From positions 2,480,001-2,544,000 of the forward strand of contig NC_045127.1 of NCBI RefSeq assembly GCF_007655135.1: a DNA stretch of 64,000 nucleotides, written 5' to 3'. Both the position numbers and the translations under genes were made by a program. Below the pieces are notes generated by a model. The model was given only the letters and a program-made list of their open reading frames with translations. It was not told the origin of the DNA and searched no databases. This document shows positions 33,404 through 47,385 of this stretch, one piece after another (the stretch's first letter is position 1; every line of letters starts with the position of its first letter). Source of the DNA: Punica granatum. Taxonomy: Eukaryota > Streptophyta > Magnoliopsida > Myrtales > Lythraceae.

Positions 33404-35019
33404 AAAGAAATCTCTCCCCGACCCAATTCAATTCCCTTTCCTTCTTCTATAATATTTTCAACACATTTCCATCTCTTTCTTCATCATCATCACCATCGCC
33501 TGAAAACCAGAGGAAAAATCAAATCAGCCGGGGAAATCGTTTCTCAGACGCAGAAGAAGGAAAGCGAAGCATCGCGCCGTCGTCTCTCGCTTTGTTTTCC
33601 CAAGGTGAGTGATTCTTCGTCTGCTGTTGTCATCGTCCACTCCCCCCCCCCGTTTTGCTTTTCTGGATCAGTGTGAGTATCTGTTGAGCTTCGATTCTGC
33701 GATGCCTGCTTGATTGGATTGATTCGGTTATGGTGAAGATTCACATGCGTTGATTGGATTTTGCTCGGATCAAATGATTCTGTTTCCTCTTCTTCATGCG
33801 CTAATGCCTGCTTCAACTCTTATTCCTGGACTTGCTCACTATGAGTTTGAGCTCTGGTTTTCCTGTTCTCTGCGATTTCCGATTCTCCACTGAATCGATT
33901 ACGGTTCAAGTGTAACTTTTCATTCTCTACTGGTTGACTGATCTCTGTTTTCGCGATGGTACACTTGCTCCATCGGTATTCCGTTTGATCAGATGATTTC
34001 ACTTACTTTCATGCTGTAAGGCTTGCTTCAACATTTCACTGTTGATGAACACCGAGTCGCTCCGATAAGCCTGTGTTGGCGATTCACGAATGTAGGTTAC
34101 ACTAACATCAAATGATCGGAGTCGGTTTTCGCTATTTCAGTTTTGATTTCCGCAAGCTCTCGTCAGTTTCAGCTTTCATCGATTGAAGGTCTGTATAAAC
34201 CTGCTATCTTTTTGGAAGATGAATTTGATTGATGATTTTCTTCGAATACTTTGACATCTCTCGTCGAACAAATTCGCGATCCTTTGATCTGATCATATAT
34301 GAAATCTTTTGGCACTTGCTTTACTTTTTTCAGATCTTCAATAAGCCTAGCTAGAACCAGCTTTGATCTTCTTCGTCCTTACCGCGTCGGATGGTAAGCC
34401 AAGTGTAAAGTGGACACTTGAGCTTTCCCTTTGGCAAAAATTTCTCCATTAGACCGCTTTCTCTTTTTCTCTTTGTCCCGTTTTTTATTACATTTTTTTT
34501 TTCTATTTTTATTACTTTCTCTTTAAAGCTGAAATTCCAGCGACGATATTTTAACGGGGAGCCCATAGGCAATACTTCCTTTTCCTTTACCACCTCATCT
34601 ATCCGTCTCCGGCCAGTCTAAAATTACCAGTTAGGCATCTCGTGGTAGCCATAAACCGAATAAAAATTTAGCTCTGTTGTACATCTCGTGATCTTATGGA
34701 AAATAAAAGCCAATTAACTCAAATGATGAGTTGATTCTCTCGAAAAAGTATATGAAACATTTCCATCTAATATACCCAGAAAAAAAAACATTTCCATCTA
34801 ATATTCTCATTTCTTGACCGGTTCATCTCATGCCTAATCTTTCCAAGGGATAAAATAATAGAGGTCTGGTAAAACGAAATGATGCATATTATTATTATTG
34901 AGCTGTCCACGCGGATTAATAAAGTTAAATTAAAGTCATTAAATGAACGATGATGAAAAGCTTAAAGCATGTTGATAAAAGAATTTTTTTTTTTTAACTC
35001 TGCACATCTTTATTTCCCT

Positions 35020-35290
35020 TTAACTCTACTTATTTTCAATACAATAACACAATTATTACTTTTTCATTTTTTCTTTTAATTTTTATTATTATTCAATTCA
35101 AATTTTAATACAAAATTCTCTTAATTATGCATTATTTTTTTCATAATTCAACAACACAATCATTACTTTCTCTTAACTATTCATTATTTTTCATATTTTT
35201 CTTATAATTTAATAACATAATCGTTACAAATTAATTAAAATCAAAACTCAACTCAATTATTAAACCACATCTAAAATCATATGCAACCTT
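35020..35290 (-). mobile_element. AT-rich MITE-like element, copy 1
   Basis: Shares phrases with 36246-36412 (opposite strand) and 52440-52696 (same strand): caacacaatcattac, ttcattattttt and aactcaactc. Lies in the PICC 5'UTR intron. Ends are not firmly defined. Confidence 0.5.
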
Positions 35291-36245
35291 AAAAAAGGGG
35301 CGGCTACTTCCTATCTGTGGGCTCCACCCACTATGCTTTCTTTGGTTTTATCTGGGAGCCCATACGGTCTATACTACTCTCGATTTATTCCTTTGACGTG
35401 ATCCGATCTAATAAAGGTTAAACAGATTTATGTTTCCCTTTTCTTTTTTTCTCAGATTTATGTTTCTCGTTTGCACGTTATTTTGCAGTCAGCTTTCGAT
35501 CGGTTTATTTATTTATATATTAAAATAAAATAAAATGCTTGGTCAAATCAGTCTTGACTATGTCTGTTTGGGGAATGTACGCCAATTACCGAGCAGTAAA
35601 ATATTGTTGAAATTATGAAGGATAAGCACGACATTTTGTGTATTGATGTATATGTTGGATCATGGATATGAAGTCCTGAGGTATAATTCTAGTTTGCTGG
35701 TCAAATCATAATTGAAAAGACCACGATCTTACTTAAGATGCAATAATTAAATTAATCATATAAGAAATAATATTACTGCCTCCCATGGTATCTAAGTATA
35801 AAGAAGAGGTTTTCTTTTGGGGATTATTAACTTCGCAGACAGCATATCAAACCAATTGAATACTATATATATATATATATATATATGTGTGCTCATAAAA
35901 ATATCATATATATATAGTTTCTTCATATATTAATAAGTGCCAGAAGCCACAGTTAATATGCAGGTCTTACATGATTCACCTTTTGGTTATTAATATTGTG
36001 AAAGTAACACGTAGATGCACTCTTCTATCTTCTACTTATTGTTATCGAGCAAAAAATAAAAAATAAAAAAATATCTTCTACTTATTTTCATTAAAATATG
36101 TTAATTAATTCATTTATGTATTTATTTGTTTGGTGGACATTTATTTGTATATATATGTGTGTGTATTTGTTGATTATTGATTTGGAGAACCCCCACGCAC
36201 TAGAAAGGGAGGCCCTTGTGAATGATGGACCTTCGAAATCTTACA

Positions 36246-36412
36246 GTGTGTTTGGTTTTAGAGTTAAAGTAGAGTTGAGTTTTGATTTTAATTGGGTTGT
36301 AATAATTGTGTTGAATTATGAGAAAAAGTATGAAAAAGTAATGAATAGTTGAGAGAAGTTAGTATTAAAAATTGAATTGAATGGTAAAAAAAGTACTTTT
36401 TCATTCCTTTTT
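36246..36412 (+). mobile_element. AT-rich MITE-like element, copy 2
   Basis: Starts gtgtgtttggttttagag and contains gtaataattgtgttgaat and gaatagttgag, the reverse complement of the family phrases at 35020-35290. Also inside the PICC UTR intron; the two face each other and could pair. Confidence 0.5.
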
Positions 36413-37121
36413 AATAGACGGGGCATTCCACGGTGCCACCCCACCAAAATGAAAATTTTTACTTTTATATTCACACGATGATCGTGGAGAAAAAAAGAAG
36501 AAGATATGTTTCATTTCTTCTTATCTTATTTTCGGTGGCTTTACATTTCTCTTTCTTATGTTGTTAAAAAAAACTCTGAATTTTCTCCTAAGTTGTGTTT
36601 CTAAGTGTAACATGTAATATGCTTGAGGGGTAAATCTAAGTTGGAGTTTGGGATTGCACTCCCCAGCAATCTGACAGAAGAGTAGCAAAAGAATTTCTAC
36701 TTTGATATGTAGTGATTGGGGCCGTTTGTGGTCCCCACGTTGTGGTTGTAGGTACTCAGTTTGTGTCATGACTCATCAGAGGTTGTGAGAGTTACATCCT
36801 ACCAAGTCTTACTACTCCTTTTCCATTTAGTATTGCCGATCAATCTGCTTCAGAGTTGAATGATTTTGTCCATTACATGTTCTCTATAATCTGTATTTAA
36901 GACTGCGGCTTTCACCTTTTCCATTTGTTGGTAATGTTAATCCTTTTTTTGGAACTCGTTTTCTGCTCGTTGAGTGCAATTAAGACTAATTATTTGTCCA
37001 AGAAGCTCAATGCAGAAAGGAATTTTTTAACAGAGGATGTTACATCACCTAGGCTGAACTTCTTGTGCAGGCTCTTTAATAACAAATAAACCTTATTTTT
37101 GCAAGTGCAACTTACTTCGAC

Positions 37122-40100
37122 ATGGAAGAAGAGACGCGAGTTATTTCTGAAGTTTCTGTAACCAAGGCCGTTGCTGATCCTATTGAGGTAACCTCTATTT
37201 CCGCTATGTAAATCAGATGTGTTTTAGCTCACTCAAAGAAACTTCTGTGTATTTTGTTTTATTGATGCGTCTTAAAATCCTGAATATGGTTTTATCTATT
37301 GGCAGGCTGTCAAAGGAGAGTTGCCTCCTGTTGCTAAGGAAGGAAGGAAAGAAGAGGAGGAAACGACCTTGGATGGAGAGTTCATAAAAGTGGAGAAGGA
37401 GTCTTTTGAAATGAAGGAGAGTTCCCATGTTGCAGAGCCCACTTCTGTAGGACACAAGGAACAATCTGTGATCGACAGGACTTCAAGCAATTCTAGCCGA
37501 GAATTGCTAGAGGCTCAAGAGAAGATGAAAGAACTTGAAGTTGAACTGGAGAGAGTCGTCGGGGTAGTGAAGAATACTGAGTCTGATAATGTTCAGTTGA
37601 AGGAGGAGCTCTCGCATGCTCAGGAGAAGTTGGAGCTTGGTGCGAAAAAGTACGAAGAGCTCGAGCTCAGCCACAAGAAATTACAAGAGCAGGTCATTGA
37701 AGCTGAGGAGAGATACAGATCAGAACTTGAGGCATTGCAAGAGGCACTCCAAGCACAAGAAGTGAAACACAAGGACCTGATCAGTGTCAAAGAGGCTTTC
37801 GACGGTCTTAACCTTGAGCTAGAAAGCTCGAGGAAGAGGATGCAGGAGTTGGAGCATGAGCTCCAACACTCAGCAAGTGAGGCTCGAAGATATGAGGAAT
37901 TGCACCGGGAAAGCGGTTTACATGCTGAGACTCAGACAGAGAAGGCTTTGGAGTTTGAGAGGTTGCTTGAAGCTGCGAAAGCTAGCACGAAAGAAGCGGA
38001 AGATCAGATGGCTTCCCTCAATGAGGAGGTCAAGGGACTTTTTGAGAAGGTTGCAGAGAACAAAAAGGTGGAAGAAGCTCTTGAGAAAACCACAGGAGAA
38101 CTTGCTTCTGTCCAAGATGAGTTGACGCTTTCAAAATCACTGCTAGTGAATCTTGAGGAAAGTCTCTCCTCAAAAGAAGCTCTCCTGAATGAACTTACCC
38201 AGGAAATGGAGCTGAGAAAAGCATCTGAATCTCAGATGAAGGGAGATATCTCTGCCCTTGAAGGCATTTTGGCTTCAACTAAGGAGGATCTTCAAGAAAA
38301 GGCAAAAGAGTTGGAAGAGATCAAATTGAAGCTACAGGACGAGATGAACTTTAAAGCGACATTTGAAGGGCAATTCACAACCCGGGAAGCTGAGTTTACT
38401 GCTATTCAAGAGAAATTAGCAGAAGTAATTGCAGAGAAAGGAACTCTCGAGGCAACTGTGGCAGATCTCAACACCAGTGCAGCACAGATGAAGGAACTGC
38501 GCGCTGATCTAGAGAGCAAATTGAAGCTTTCGGATGATAATTTCTGCAAAGCAGATTCTCTTCTGTCTCAAGCTCTTTCCAAAAATGAAGAACTTGAACA
38601 GAAGCTGAAATCTCTTGAAGAGCTCCATGGTGCATCTGGTGCTGCAGCAGCAACGGTCACGCAGAGGAACTTTGAGCTTGAGAGCTTAGTCCAAACTTCA
38701 ACTAGCGCAGCAGAAGAGGCAAAATCACAAATGAGAGAGCTCGAGACCCGTCTCATAGCAGCAGAGCAGAAGAACGTTGAGCTAGATCAAGAGTTAAATT
38801 TGGTGTTACTGAAGAGTGGAGAGGCTGAGAGGCAAGTAAAAGAATTCTCCGACAAGGTGTCGGAACTCAGTGCCATGCTGAGTGAAGTGGAGGGTGAGAA
38901 GAACCAACTCGGTAGTCTTGTGAAGGAAAACGAGGAGAAGATAAGCCAGCTGGAAGCTTCCCTAAGCCAGTTGGCGCTTCAGAATTCTGAGCTGGAGGGA
39001 GAACTAAAGAATGTTTCAGGTAAATGTGCTGAACATGAGGACCGAGCAAATATGAACCATCAGCGCAGTCTCGAGCTGGAAGACCTGATCCAGATGTCTC
39101 AGTCCAAAGCAGGGGATGCTGGCAAAAAAGCGAGTGAGATGGAGTTGCTACTTGAAGCAGAGAAATATAGGATCCAGGAGCTTGAAGAACAGATTAGTTC
39201 CCTCGAGAAGAGGTGTGCTGAAGCAGAAGCAGAGACTGAGAAGTTCTCGAGCAAGGCAGCTGAGCTGGCTTCTGAACTCGAGGCTTTTCAAGCAAGATCC
39301 TCCAACCTTGAAACCGCTCTGCAAAGTGCGAGCGAGAAAGAAAAGGAGTTGACAGAATCCCTCAATGTGGCCACTCAGGAAAAGAAGAGGTTGGAAGATA
39401 AAACAAACAATTCAAGTCTGAAGCTCGCTGAGACAGAAAGTCTGCTTGAACTCGTGAAAGAGGACTTGAGTCTAGCACAACAGAGGTTGGAGAGCCTCGA
39501 GAACGAGCTTAAGGCTACTGGGGTGAAAGAAAGTGAGGTCTCAGAGAAGCTCAAGTATGCTGAGGAACAAATAGAGCAACATGTGAGAGCTTTAGAAGAA
39601 GCGGCAGCAAAAGAGTCAGAGATTCGGGCATCGCACGAATCATTGTATAGGGATTTCGAGCTTAAACTCAAAGAGTCAATGACGAGCTTCTCGGATAAAG
39701 ACTCGGAGGCCAAATCTCTTTTGGAAAAGCTGAAGAATCTTGAGGATCAAAACAAGAATTTTGAAGGTCAGGTTGCTGAAGCTTCTGGAAAATCTGCATC
39801 TTTGAAGGAAGAATTGGACCAAAGTTTGGCCAAAGTGGCTTCCCTGGAGACCACTGTTGAGGAGCTTAAACAGAAAATTGTCGAAGCAGAGAATAAGGCT
39901 TCACAAGCCCTTTCAGACAATGAACTTCTAGTCGAGACAAATGTACAACTCAAACTCCGGGTTGATGAACTTCAAGAGCTGCTAAACTCTGTTGCTTCCG
40001 AGAAGGAAGCCACTACTGAGAAATTAGCTTCTCACATAACAACTATCACCGAGTTGCAGGAGCAGCACTCTAGAGTTCTTGAGCTCAAATCTGCAACTGA

Positions 40101-41589
40101 AGCTCGCATCCTTGACGCAGAAAAGCAATTGGAAGAAGCAATGGGGAAGTTTATTGAGAAAGATGCAAAAGCTAAGGACTTGAATGAGAAGCTCTTTGGG
40201 TTAGAAAGCCAAATAAGGGTATACGAAGAACGAGCCCACGAAGCTTCTGCAATTGCTGAAAAGCAGAAGATCGAGTTGGAAGAGACCCTTTATCAATTGA
40301 AGCATTTGGAGAGTGTCCTCGAAGAGGTGAACGCCAAGTTGGGTCTCTCTCAGAAGGAAAATGAAGGGTTAGCAGAGGCAAACTTGAAGCTCACTGAAGA
40401 AGTAGCCGCGTATGAGTCGAAGTTGAGTGATCTACAAACAAGCTTATCTGTCGCTCTTGCTGAGAAGGATGAAATATTGGAACAGCTTAACTTATCAAAG
40501 AGATCTGCGGATGAGCTGTCAGAGCAGCTTGCCGCTGAAGGGCACGCACTAAAATCTCAGGTTTGCTTTTGCTTGCTATCATTACAATTTAGAATACCAA
40601 TTTATCGTTGTTATTTAAGTTTTGATATTTATGTATTTCTACTCTGTAATAGATAAGCTCGATTGTGGAAGAGAACAACCTGATGAAGGAGACTCACGAC
40701 AATTCCAAGAGAGAACTTCAATCCCTAATAGATCGGCTTGAAGAACAGCTGAAGGAGCAGCAAGCAAGCGAAGGTGCTCTGATATCTGAAGTTGAAAGTC
40801 TCAAAGCTGAGATTGTTGAGAAGTCAAAACTGGAAACTCATATTCGGGAACTTGAGGAGAAATTTTCTCAAAACATAGTGGCTAAGGAGGTGAGGCGATA
40901 TTCTATTTAATATCTGATCATAGAAATTCTTTTTTCCTTTCTTGTCACAGATATGTTAAGTTCTGATTCTTAAAATGGACTCGTGACGAAGTACTGCTCT
41001 GTCGAGAGAATTTCATATATCTGAAATTTGGATATGACTGCTAATGTGTAAATTTATTCATTTTCTTACCCACACAGAGAGAAGCTGCGGTTCCTGAGAA
41101 GGAGTTGGAGCGTGAAGCAGAACTGAAGCAGTCCCTAGAAAAGCTTGGGGAGAAGAGCAAGCAAGTCGCAGTTCTCGAAAAACAACTCAAAGAACTCGAG
41201 AAGAAATTGCAGTCTGCTGATGCTAAACTATTAGAGCAGGTCGGTTCTACTAGAGAAAGTTCGACAATTCTCAATGTTAAAAGAATAGGCCATCTGTCAG
41301 TCTTAGCTTTTTCTTATGAATTGCCTGAAATTGTATTCTATCTCAGGAAGCGGCTGCTAGTCAAGGCGAGATCAAGTCCCGGGATGTTGGAGACATTGGG
41401 TCCACCCCATCAAAGCGGAAGAGCAAGAAAAAGACCGAAACCTCAGCACATCCTCAAGCCTCAACCCCTTCAGGTTCCACCAAACTTCAAACCAGCAGTG
41501 AGGGTTCTGTAGCCATGCCTTTTAAGTTCATCTTGGGGGTTGCCGTCGTGTCCATCATTGTGGGCATCATTCTCGGCAAGAAATATTAG
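37122..41589 (+). CDS. PICC-like long coiled-coil tail-anchored protein
   Basis: Five coding exons: 37122-37187, 37306-40560, 40653-40889, 41078-41239 and 41347-41589, all phase 0 with GT-AG borders; 1320 aa. Residues ~75-1240 are almost unbroken heptad-rich coiled coil with many E/K/L/A and no enzymatic motif. A basic, Ser/Thr-rich linker follows (KRKSKKKTE). The last 22 residues (1299-1320, starting FKFILGV and ending ILGKKY) form one hydrophobic span right at the C-terminus, the mark of a tail-anchored membrane protein. Length and layout match the plant-specific proteins PICC and PICL of Arabidopsis (~1330 aa), which are anchored in the endoplasmic reticulum; PICC is induced by microbial patterns. 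Whether this is PICC or PICL cannot be decided by eye, but the neighbourhood of FRS2 favours PICC. The start is the first ATG after the UTR intron acceptor. Confidence 0.88.
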
Positions 41590-42611
41590 TTTTGGGCCGT
41601 GATCAAAACAGAACCTTCATTTAGCCCTGGTCATTTTATGTTTCCGAATATGAATTCCATTTTCTTTCTTCTTTCTTCTTCTCTCTTTCTTTCTTTGTCC
41701 CCTAGCCATTCGACCTTCTGTTTGCACAGGATGTTGAGAAGAAGAAAGGCCTTATAGTTTGTTTGGAGCTTGTAGTCGTTATATAGTTTTTTTTTTGGGT
41801 CAGGGAAATCAGTTTTTTTTTTTACTTCCTTTTTCCGTTACCTCTGAGGATGGAAAATGGGTGACAAAATCATTGGATTGGTGTACAATTGTGGGTTGTA
41901 TTATAACTTCATCATTCATCTGGGATGCGGATTTTGAGTGATTTCCTATCATTATGTTCTTTTTATATAATGTAAGTGGTAAAATATATTTGCTTCTCTT
42001 TATGGATTCGGGAATTTTATGGTCGTGGAGCCTCCGGAGAGTCCAGCCCTGTGGACTGGAGGAGTGGCTCCCGTTGGATCAAAACATAAACCATGGAAAA
42101 TTCGGGATCGAAATTCAAAATAGGGAGAAATATCCTTCAGCCCTCTAAACGATCGGGGCGGGACCGGACCGTTTGCTTTGGGGTACGTCAATCCTAGAAT
42201 ACAGTTAAGGAGCCAAATGTTGCAGATAGTTAGTTTAGAAGACAAACATACGTCGTTGCATCGATAATTTAGGTTATTTTTTGCTTCTGAATATGGTTCG
42301 CCCAAAAGCTGTAACGACAGATTCTAAAGAAAGCGGAGCGACAGACAACAATGGCCTCCAATAAGGGATTGTGGGACGCAGAGGGGGATAAAATTGATAT
42401 TTGGGCAACCAACTAAACGACAGTGTGGGTTGGCTAAGCTGATGTTTACACTCCAACCGCAACATTTTACTCGGAAATGCTAAATGCCTATTAACACTTT
42501 CAGCGCTGTACGAGGAGGGAAAGACTCGGACCTGTTAAGTTATAAGTGGATATTCGTGCCATATTTCTTTGTCACGATTCGATGTTGATTTAATCCGTTC
42601 GAGTTATGCGG
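41590..42611. other. PICC 3' flank
   Basis: 41590-42000 is likely 3' UTR with T-rich tracts. 42000-42611 shows no gene. The Copia element starts at 42612. Confidence 0.5.
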
Positions 42612-42721
42612 TGTTGGGTATCCCTCCAATTTGGAGGAAGTTGGGCTCAAATTGTATTGGGCTTTTATCGGGCCTTAATAAGCCCAAGACCCATTTTAGT
42701 TAGGGTTTATATTTGTTAGGC

Positions 42722-42766
<45 letters not shown>

Positions 42767-43360
42767 CAGCAGCGGCAGAAAAGAATACAGGAGAAGGCTG
42801 TAGAAGAAAGAAGCTGCAGACAGCAGAAAAGGGGCAGCCGCAAGCAGACAGCAGACAGCAGAACAGAGGAAGAGCAGAGGAGAATTCTGCTCAACAGGGG
42901 CAGCGCGCAGCTGGAGATCAAACCTCGATCGGGATATCAAACGAACTCCGATTGGGACGAAATTTTGACAGCAGCTTCACAACACGTGGGGCTAACTTCT
43001 GAACGGTCAGAATTTCTATTCGAGCTCTGTAGGTGCTGTTTCAGCTGATTTTGTGAATCACCCGGTGTGGGTGACGAATTTAGTATTTGGGTGATCCAAG
43101 AGAGTGTTTCTCTTGAGTTTGGTGATCCAAGGGTTTACCCTTGATGAAAGACTTTGTATAACCTTCATAGTGGATCGTTGATTCGGAGTTGGTCCCGTGG
43201 TTTTTCCCCACATTGGGGTTTTCCACGTAAAATTCTTGGTGTTGTTTTACTTTACTGCTTGTTGGTTGATTTGATTAGTTCCTATCTCGATTACACTAGA
43301 AGGGGAGGAAGATTAATCGCTGCGTTATTGTTTGGTTGAGTACATCCCTAACCCCCAACA
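42612..43360 (+). repeat. Copia 5' LTR (749 bp)
   Basis: Differs from the 3' LTR by three transitions (near 42643, 42935 and 43056) and by a longer (TA)n run at 42725-42764. Confidence 0.95.
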
Positions 43361-43362
43361 AG

Positions 43363-43374
43363 TGGTATCAAAGC
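43363..43374 (+). other. Primer binding site (initiator tRNA-Met)
   Basis: TGGTATCAAAGC, two bases after the 5' LTR, matches the usual methionine initiator tRNA primer site TGGTATCAGAGC at all but one base. Confidence 0.85.
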
Positions 43375-43414
43375 TTCGGGTTAGAGAAGTTTGAGTTTTT
43401 TCGGTGTTTTCGAG

Positions 43415-46400
43415 ATGGAGGAATCTACAGGATCTATGTTCAAGTTGAATGCAACCAACTACTCTATATGGAAGTCTCGGATGGAGGATCTTCTATTTTG
43501 CAGGGATTTGTACGATCCTATTGAAGGGGATTCCGCGAAACCCAAAGATAAGGATGACAAGGCTTGGGAACGCACAAATCGGAAGACTATTGGTTTGATT
43601 CGGCAGTGGATAGACAATAGTATTTATCATCATGTTGCTCAGGAGACAAATGCGAAAGCTTTGTGGGATAAATTGACAAATCTCTATGCGAGGAAGACAC
43701 CACAAAATAAGGCATTCCTCGTGAAAAAGCTGGTTCATCTTCGTTTCCAGGATGGAGGTGATATGGCTGCGCACATGAGTAATTTCCAGGATATTATTAA
43801 CCAGTTGACGAACCTGGAGATAATATTACCCGATGAGTTGCAGGCCTGTCTACTTTTAGGGACTCTACCGGATAATTGGGACACACTTGTGGTTGCATTA
43901 AGCAATTCTGCGCCAAACGGGAAGCTATCGTTGGCTACGGTGACAGACAGTTTATTTAATGAGGAGACTAGAAGGAAAGGCACGGGAATTTCCATTCAGT
44001 CTGAAGCTTTGGTTACTGAACAACGGGGGAGAAGTCAAAGCAGAAATTTCTCTTCCAAGCATAGTAACTCACGTGGCAAATCGAGGGGCAGATCAAAGTC
44101 GAAGACGAGGAAAGTGGTCACTTGCTATCACTGTGGAAAAGAGGGACACTACAAAAGGGAGTGTAGAGCTCTGAAGAAAAATCAGAATGGCAACGGTGAG
44201 AGCAAGAAGGAAGAAGGCACTACAGCAGTGGCATGTGATGGAGAGACCTACATCATTTGTGATGAAGCTTATGTGAATTTCACATGTCAGGACTCTACCT
44301 GGGTTGCAGATACAGGTGCCTCGTTTCATGTCACTCCTCATCGGGATTTCTTTTCATCTTACACTACCGGGGACTATGGTTATGTGAGAATGGGGAATGG
44401 ACAATCATGCAAGATTGTCGGTATTGGTGATGTCTGTCTAGAGACCGAGCTTGGCTGCAAGTTGTTTTTGGAGAAGGTGAGGCATGTTCCAGAAATTCGC
44501 CTTAACCTAATCTCGACGGGTCAACTTGATGATGAAGGCTACAGTAATGAATTCAGCAATGGGAGATGGAAGCTCTCCAAGGGTTCGTTGATTGTGGCAC
44601 GGGGTCAGAAGACCGACACTCTCTACAGGCTGCGTGCCAAACACAATTCCGGTCAAATTAATGTTGCTGAGGATTATCCTATCGAGCTATGGCACAGGAG
44701 ACTCGGACATATCAGCGAGAAAGGTATTTAAATTCTTGCTAGAAAGCAGTCTTTGCCCGTTAAAGGTATGCACTTGAGCACTTGTGATCACTGTTTAGCT
44801 GGTAAGCAGAGGAGAGTTTCTTTTGTTAGAAGTCGTCCCTCTAGATGCGATAATATACTTGACCTTGTGCATACTGATGTTTGTTTTATGTCGGATAGAT
44901 CTCTTGGTGGTGCTCTCTATTTTGTGACATTTATAGATGATCACACCAGGAAAGTTTGGGCTTACCCTATGAGAACTAAAGATCAGGTGACTGAGATTTT
45001 CAAGAACTTTCATGTAGCAGTGGAAAGAGAAACAGGCATGAAGCTGAAATGTGTCAGAGCTGATAATGGTGGTGAGTATAGAGGTCCTTTCGAGAACTAT
45101 TGCAGGACTCACGGTATCAAACTTGAGAAGACGGTACCGAAGACACCACAACAGAACGGGCTTGCAGAGAGAATGAACCGCACAATTGTTGAGAGAGTTC
45201 GTTGTATGCTTTCTCAAGCGAAACTGTCTAAGCCCTTCTGGGGCGAGGCAATGAGGTCAGCGGTTGATCTTATTAATCTTACACCGTCAGTTGCACTTGA
45301 TGGAGATGTACCCCAGCAGGTGTGGACCAGCAAGAAAGTATCATACAAGCATCTCAGAGTATTCGGGTGCAGGGCATCTGTTCACATTCCTCGAGATGAA
45401 AGATCAAAACTTGATGCCAAGGCAAAACAGTGCATCTTCTTGGGTTATGCACATGAAGAGTTCGGGTACAGGCTTTGGGACCCTGATAGCAAGAAGATCA
45501 TCAGGAGCAGGGATGTTGTCTTCTTTGAGGACCAGACAATCGAGGATTTGCAAAAGTTAGAGAAGGCCAGTGTAGGCAATCCTCACGAGATCTCTATTCC
45601 TGTACCGGTTGATGTAGAGCATCCAATGGAAGAGGTACCTGGTGAGTATGAAGAAACCACGACTGGGGGTGAGATTCCTCAGGTAGATGATGATGTGACT
45701 ACGGATGATACAGGCTCGCAGTTACAGTTAGAGCCTGCAGATCTACCTAGACAATCTGATAGAATAAGACGATCATCTACAAGATATCCGCCTCATGAAT
45801 ATGTGCTACTGACTGACGGGGGAGAACCTGAGTGCTATGATGAAGCTGTGGCACATGAGTACAAGGAGCACTGGTTGAAGGCGATGAATGAGGAGATGAA
45901 CTCCTTGTCTGAAAATCACACGTATGACCTAGTGAAGCTACCGCAAGGTAAGAGAGCATTGAAGAACAAATGGGTCTACAGGTTGAAGACAGAGAACTCG
46001 CGACCTCGATACAAAGCTCGACTGGTAGTGAAAGGTTTCAACCAGAAGAAAGGAGTTGACTTCGAGGAGATCTTCTCGCCCGTTGTCAAGATGTCATCGA
46101 TCCGAGTTGTTCTCGCACTGGCAGCTAGTCTGAACTTGGAGATCGAACAGCTCGATGTAAAAACAGCTTTCCTGCATGGTGACTTGGAGGAAGAAATATA
46201 TATGGAGCAGCCTGAAGGATTCCGAGTTAAAGGTAAGGAGCATTTGGTGTGCAGGCTGAGGAAGAGCTTGTATGGGCTTAAGCAAGCACCTCGGCAGTGG
46301 TATAAAAAGTTTGACTCTTTCATGTTGAGCCATGGCTACACACGGACAACTTCAGATCATTGTGTGTTCGTGAAACAATTCTCGAATGGTGATTTTATCA

Positions 46401-47383
46401 TTTTACTGTTATATGTGGATGATATGCTACTTGTTGGTCATGATATGAGCAAGATTACAGAGTTGAAGAAGGAGCTCAACAAGTCCTTTGCCATGAAGGA
46501 TTTGGGACCGGCAAAGCAGATCCTTGGGATGCATATTTCTCGTGACAGATCAAGTGGAAAACTTTGGCTTTCTCAAGAGAAGTACATCGAGAAGATTTTG
46601 GATCGGTTCAACATGGGTAATGCTAAACCAGTTTCATCACCACTTGCTTCTCATTTCAAACTTAGCTCGAAGCAATGTCCTACAAGTGAGAAGGAGAAAG
46701 AAGAGATGAAGAAAGTTCCTTACTCATCAGCTGTAGGAAGTTTGATGTATGCCATGGTCTGTACAAGACCAGATATCGCTCATTCTGTTGGTGTGGTTAG
46801 TCGTTTTCTCTCCAATCCGGGGAAAGAGCATTGGAATGCGGTTAAATGGATCCTGAGGTATCTCAGAGGAACATCCAAGGTGTGTTTACACTTTGGCACT
46901 GGTAAGCCGGAGTTAGTGGGCTATACGGATGCGGATATGGCAGGAGATATTGATTCCCGGAAATCCACTTCGGGATACTTGATGACTTTTGCAGGGGGAG
47001 CTATCTCATGGCAGTCAAGGCTTTAAAAGTGCATCGCTTTGTCTACAACGGAAGCCGAATACATTGCGGTGACCGAAGGTTGCAAGGAGATGTTGTGGTT
47101 GCAAAAGTTTTTGCAGGAGTTGAGCTTGAAGCAAGAAAGGTATGTTCTACACTGTGATAGTCAAAGCGCCATTCATCTTTGCAAGAATCCCACTTTCCAT
47201 TCGAGGTCGAAGCATATCGATATCAAGTTTCATTGGATTAGAGATGTGCTGGAGTCCAAGCTGGTGAAGCTAGACAAAGTGCACACCGATGAGAATGGAG
47301 CTGATATGATGACAAAACCTCTCGCTAGGGAGAAACTTCATGTTTGCCGAAGTATAGCCGGTATGCTTGAAGCCTCCAAATAG
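43415..47383 (+). pseudogene. Copia gag-pol polyprotein with two nonsense codons
   Basis: One frame of 1323 codons, broken by TAA at 44729-44731 and TAA at 47024-47026. Order: Gag, zinc knuckle CYHCGKEGHYKREC, protease VADTGAS, integrase zinc region (LGHISEKG ... CDHCLAGK), integrase core (HTDVC, RADNGGEY, AERMNR), reverse transcriptase (FLHGDLEEEIYMEQPEGF, YVDDML), RNase H (TDADMAGD; STTEAEYIA). The first stop separates Gag-protease from integrase; the second lies within RNase H. Each stop sits where a single C-to-T transition would explain it. ATG at 43415 is preferred over an upstream TTG. All other catalytic motifs appear intact. Confidence 0.92.
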
Positions 47384-47385
47384 TC

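Noticed and set aside
33230..33676. 148-aa frame over the PICC leader
   Set aside because: Spans the TATA box and the first splice donor; low-complexity His/Ser runs.
42700..42940. Hydrophobic minus frames over the Copia LTR
   Set aside because: Translated (TA)n and AG-rich LTR sequence; the same appears in the 3' LTR.
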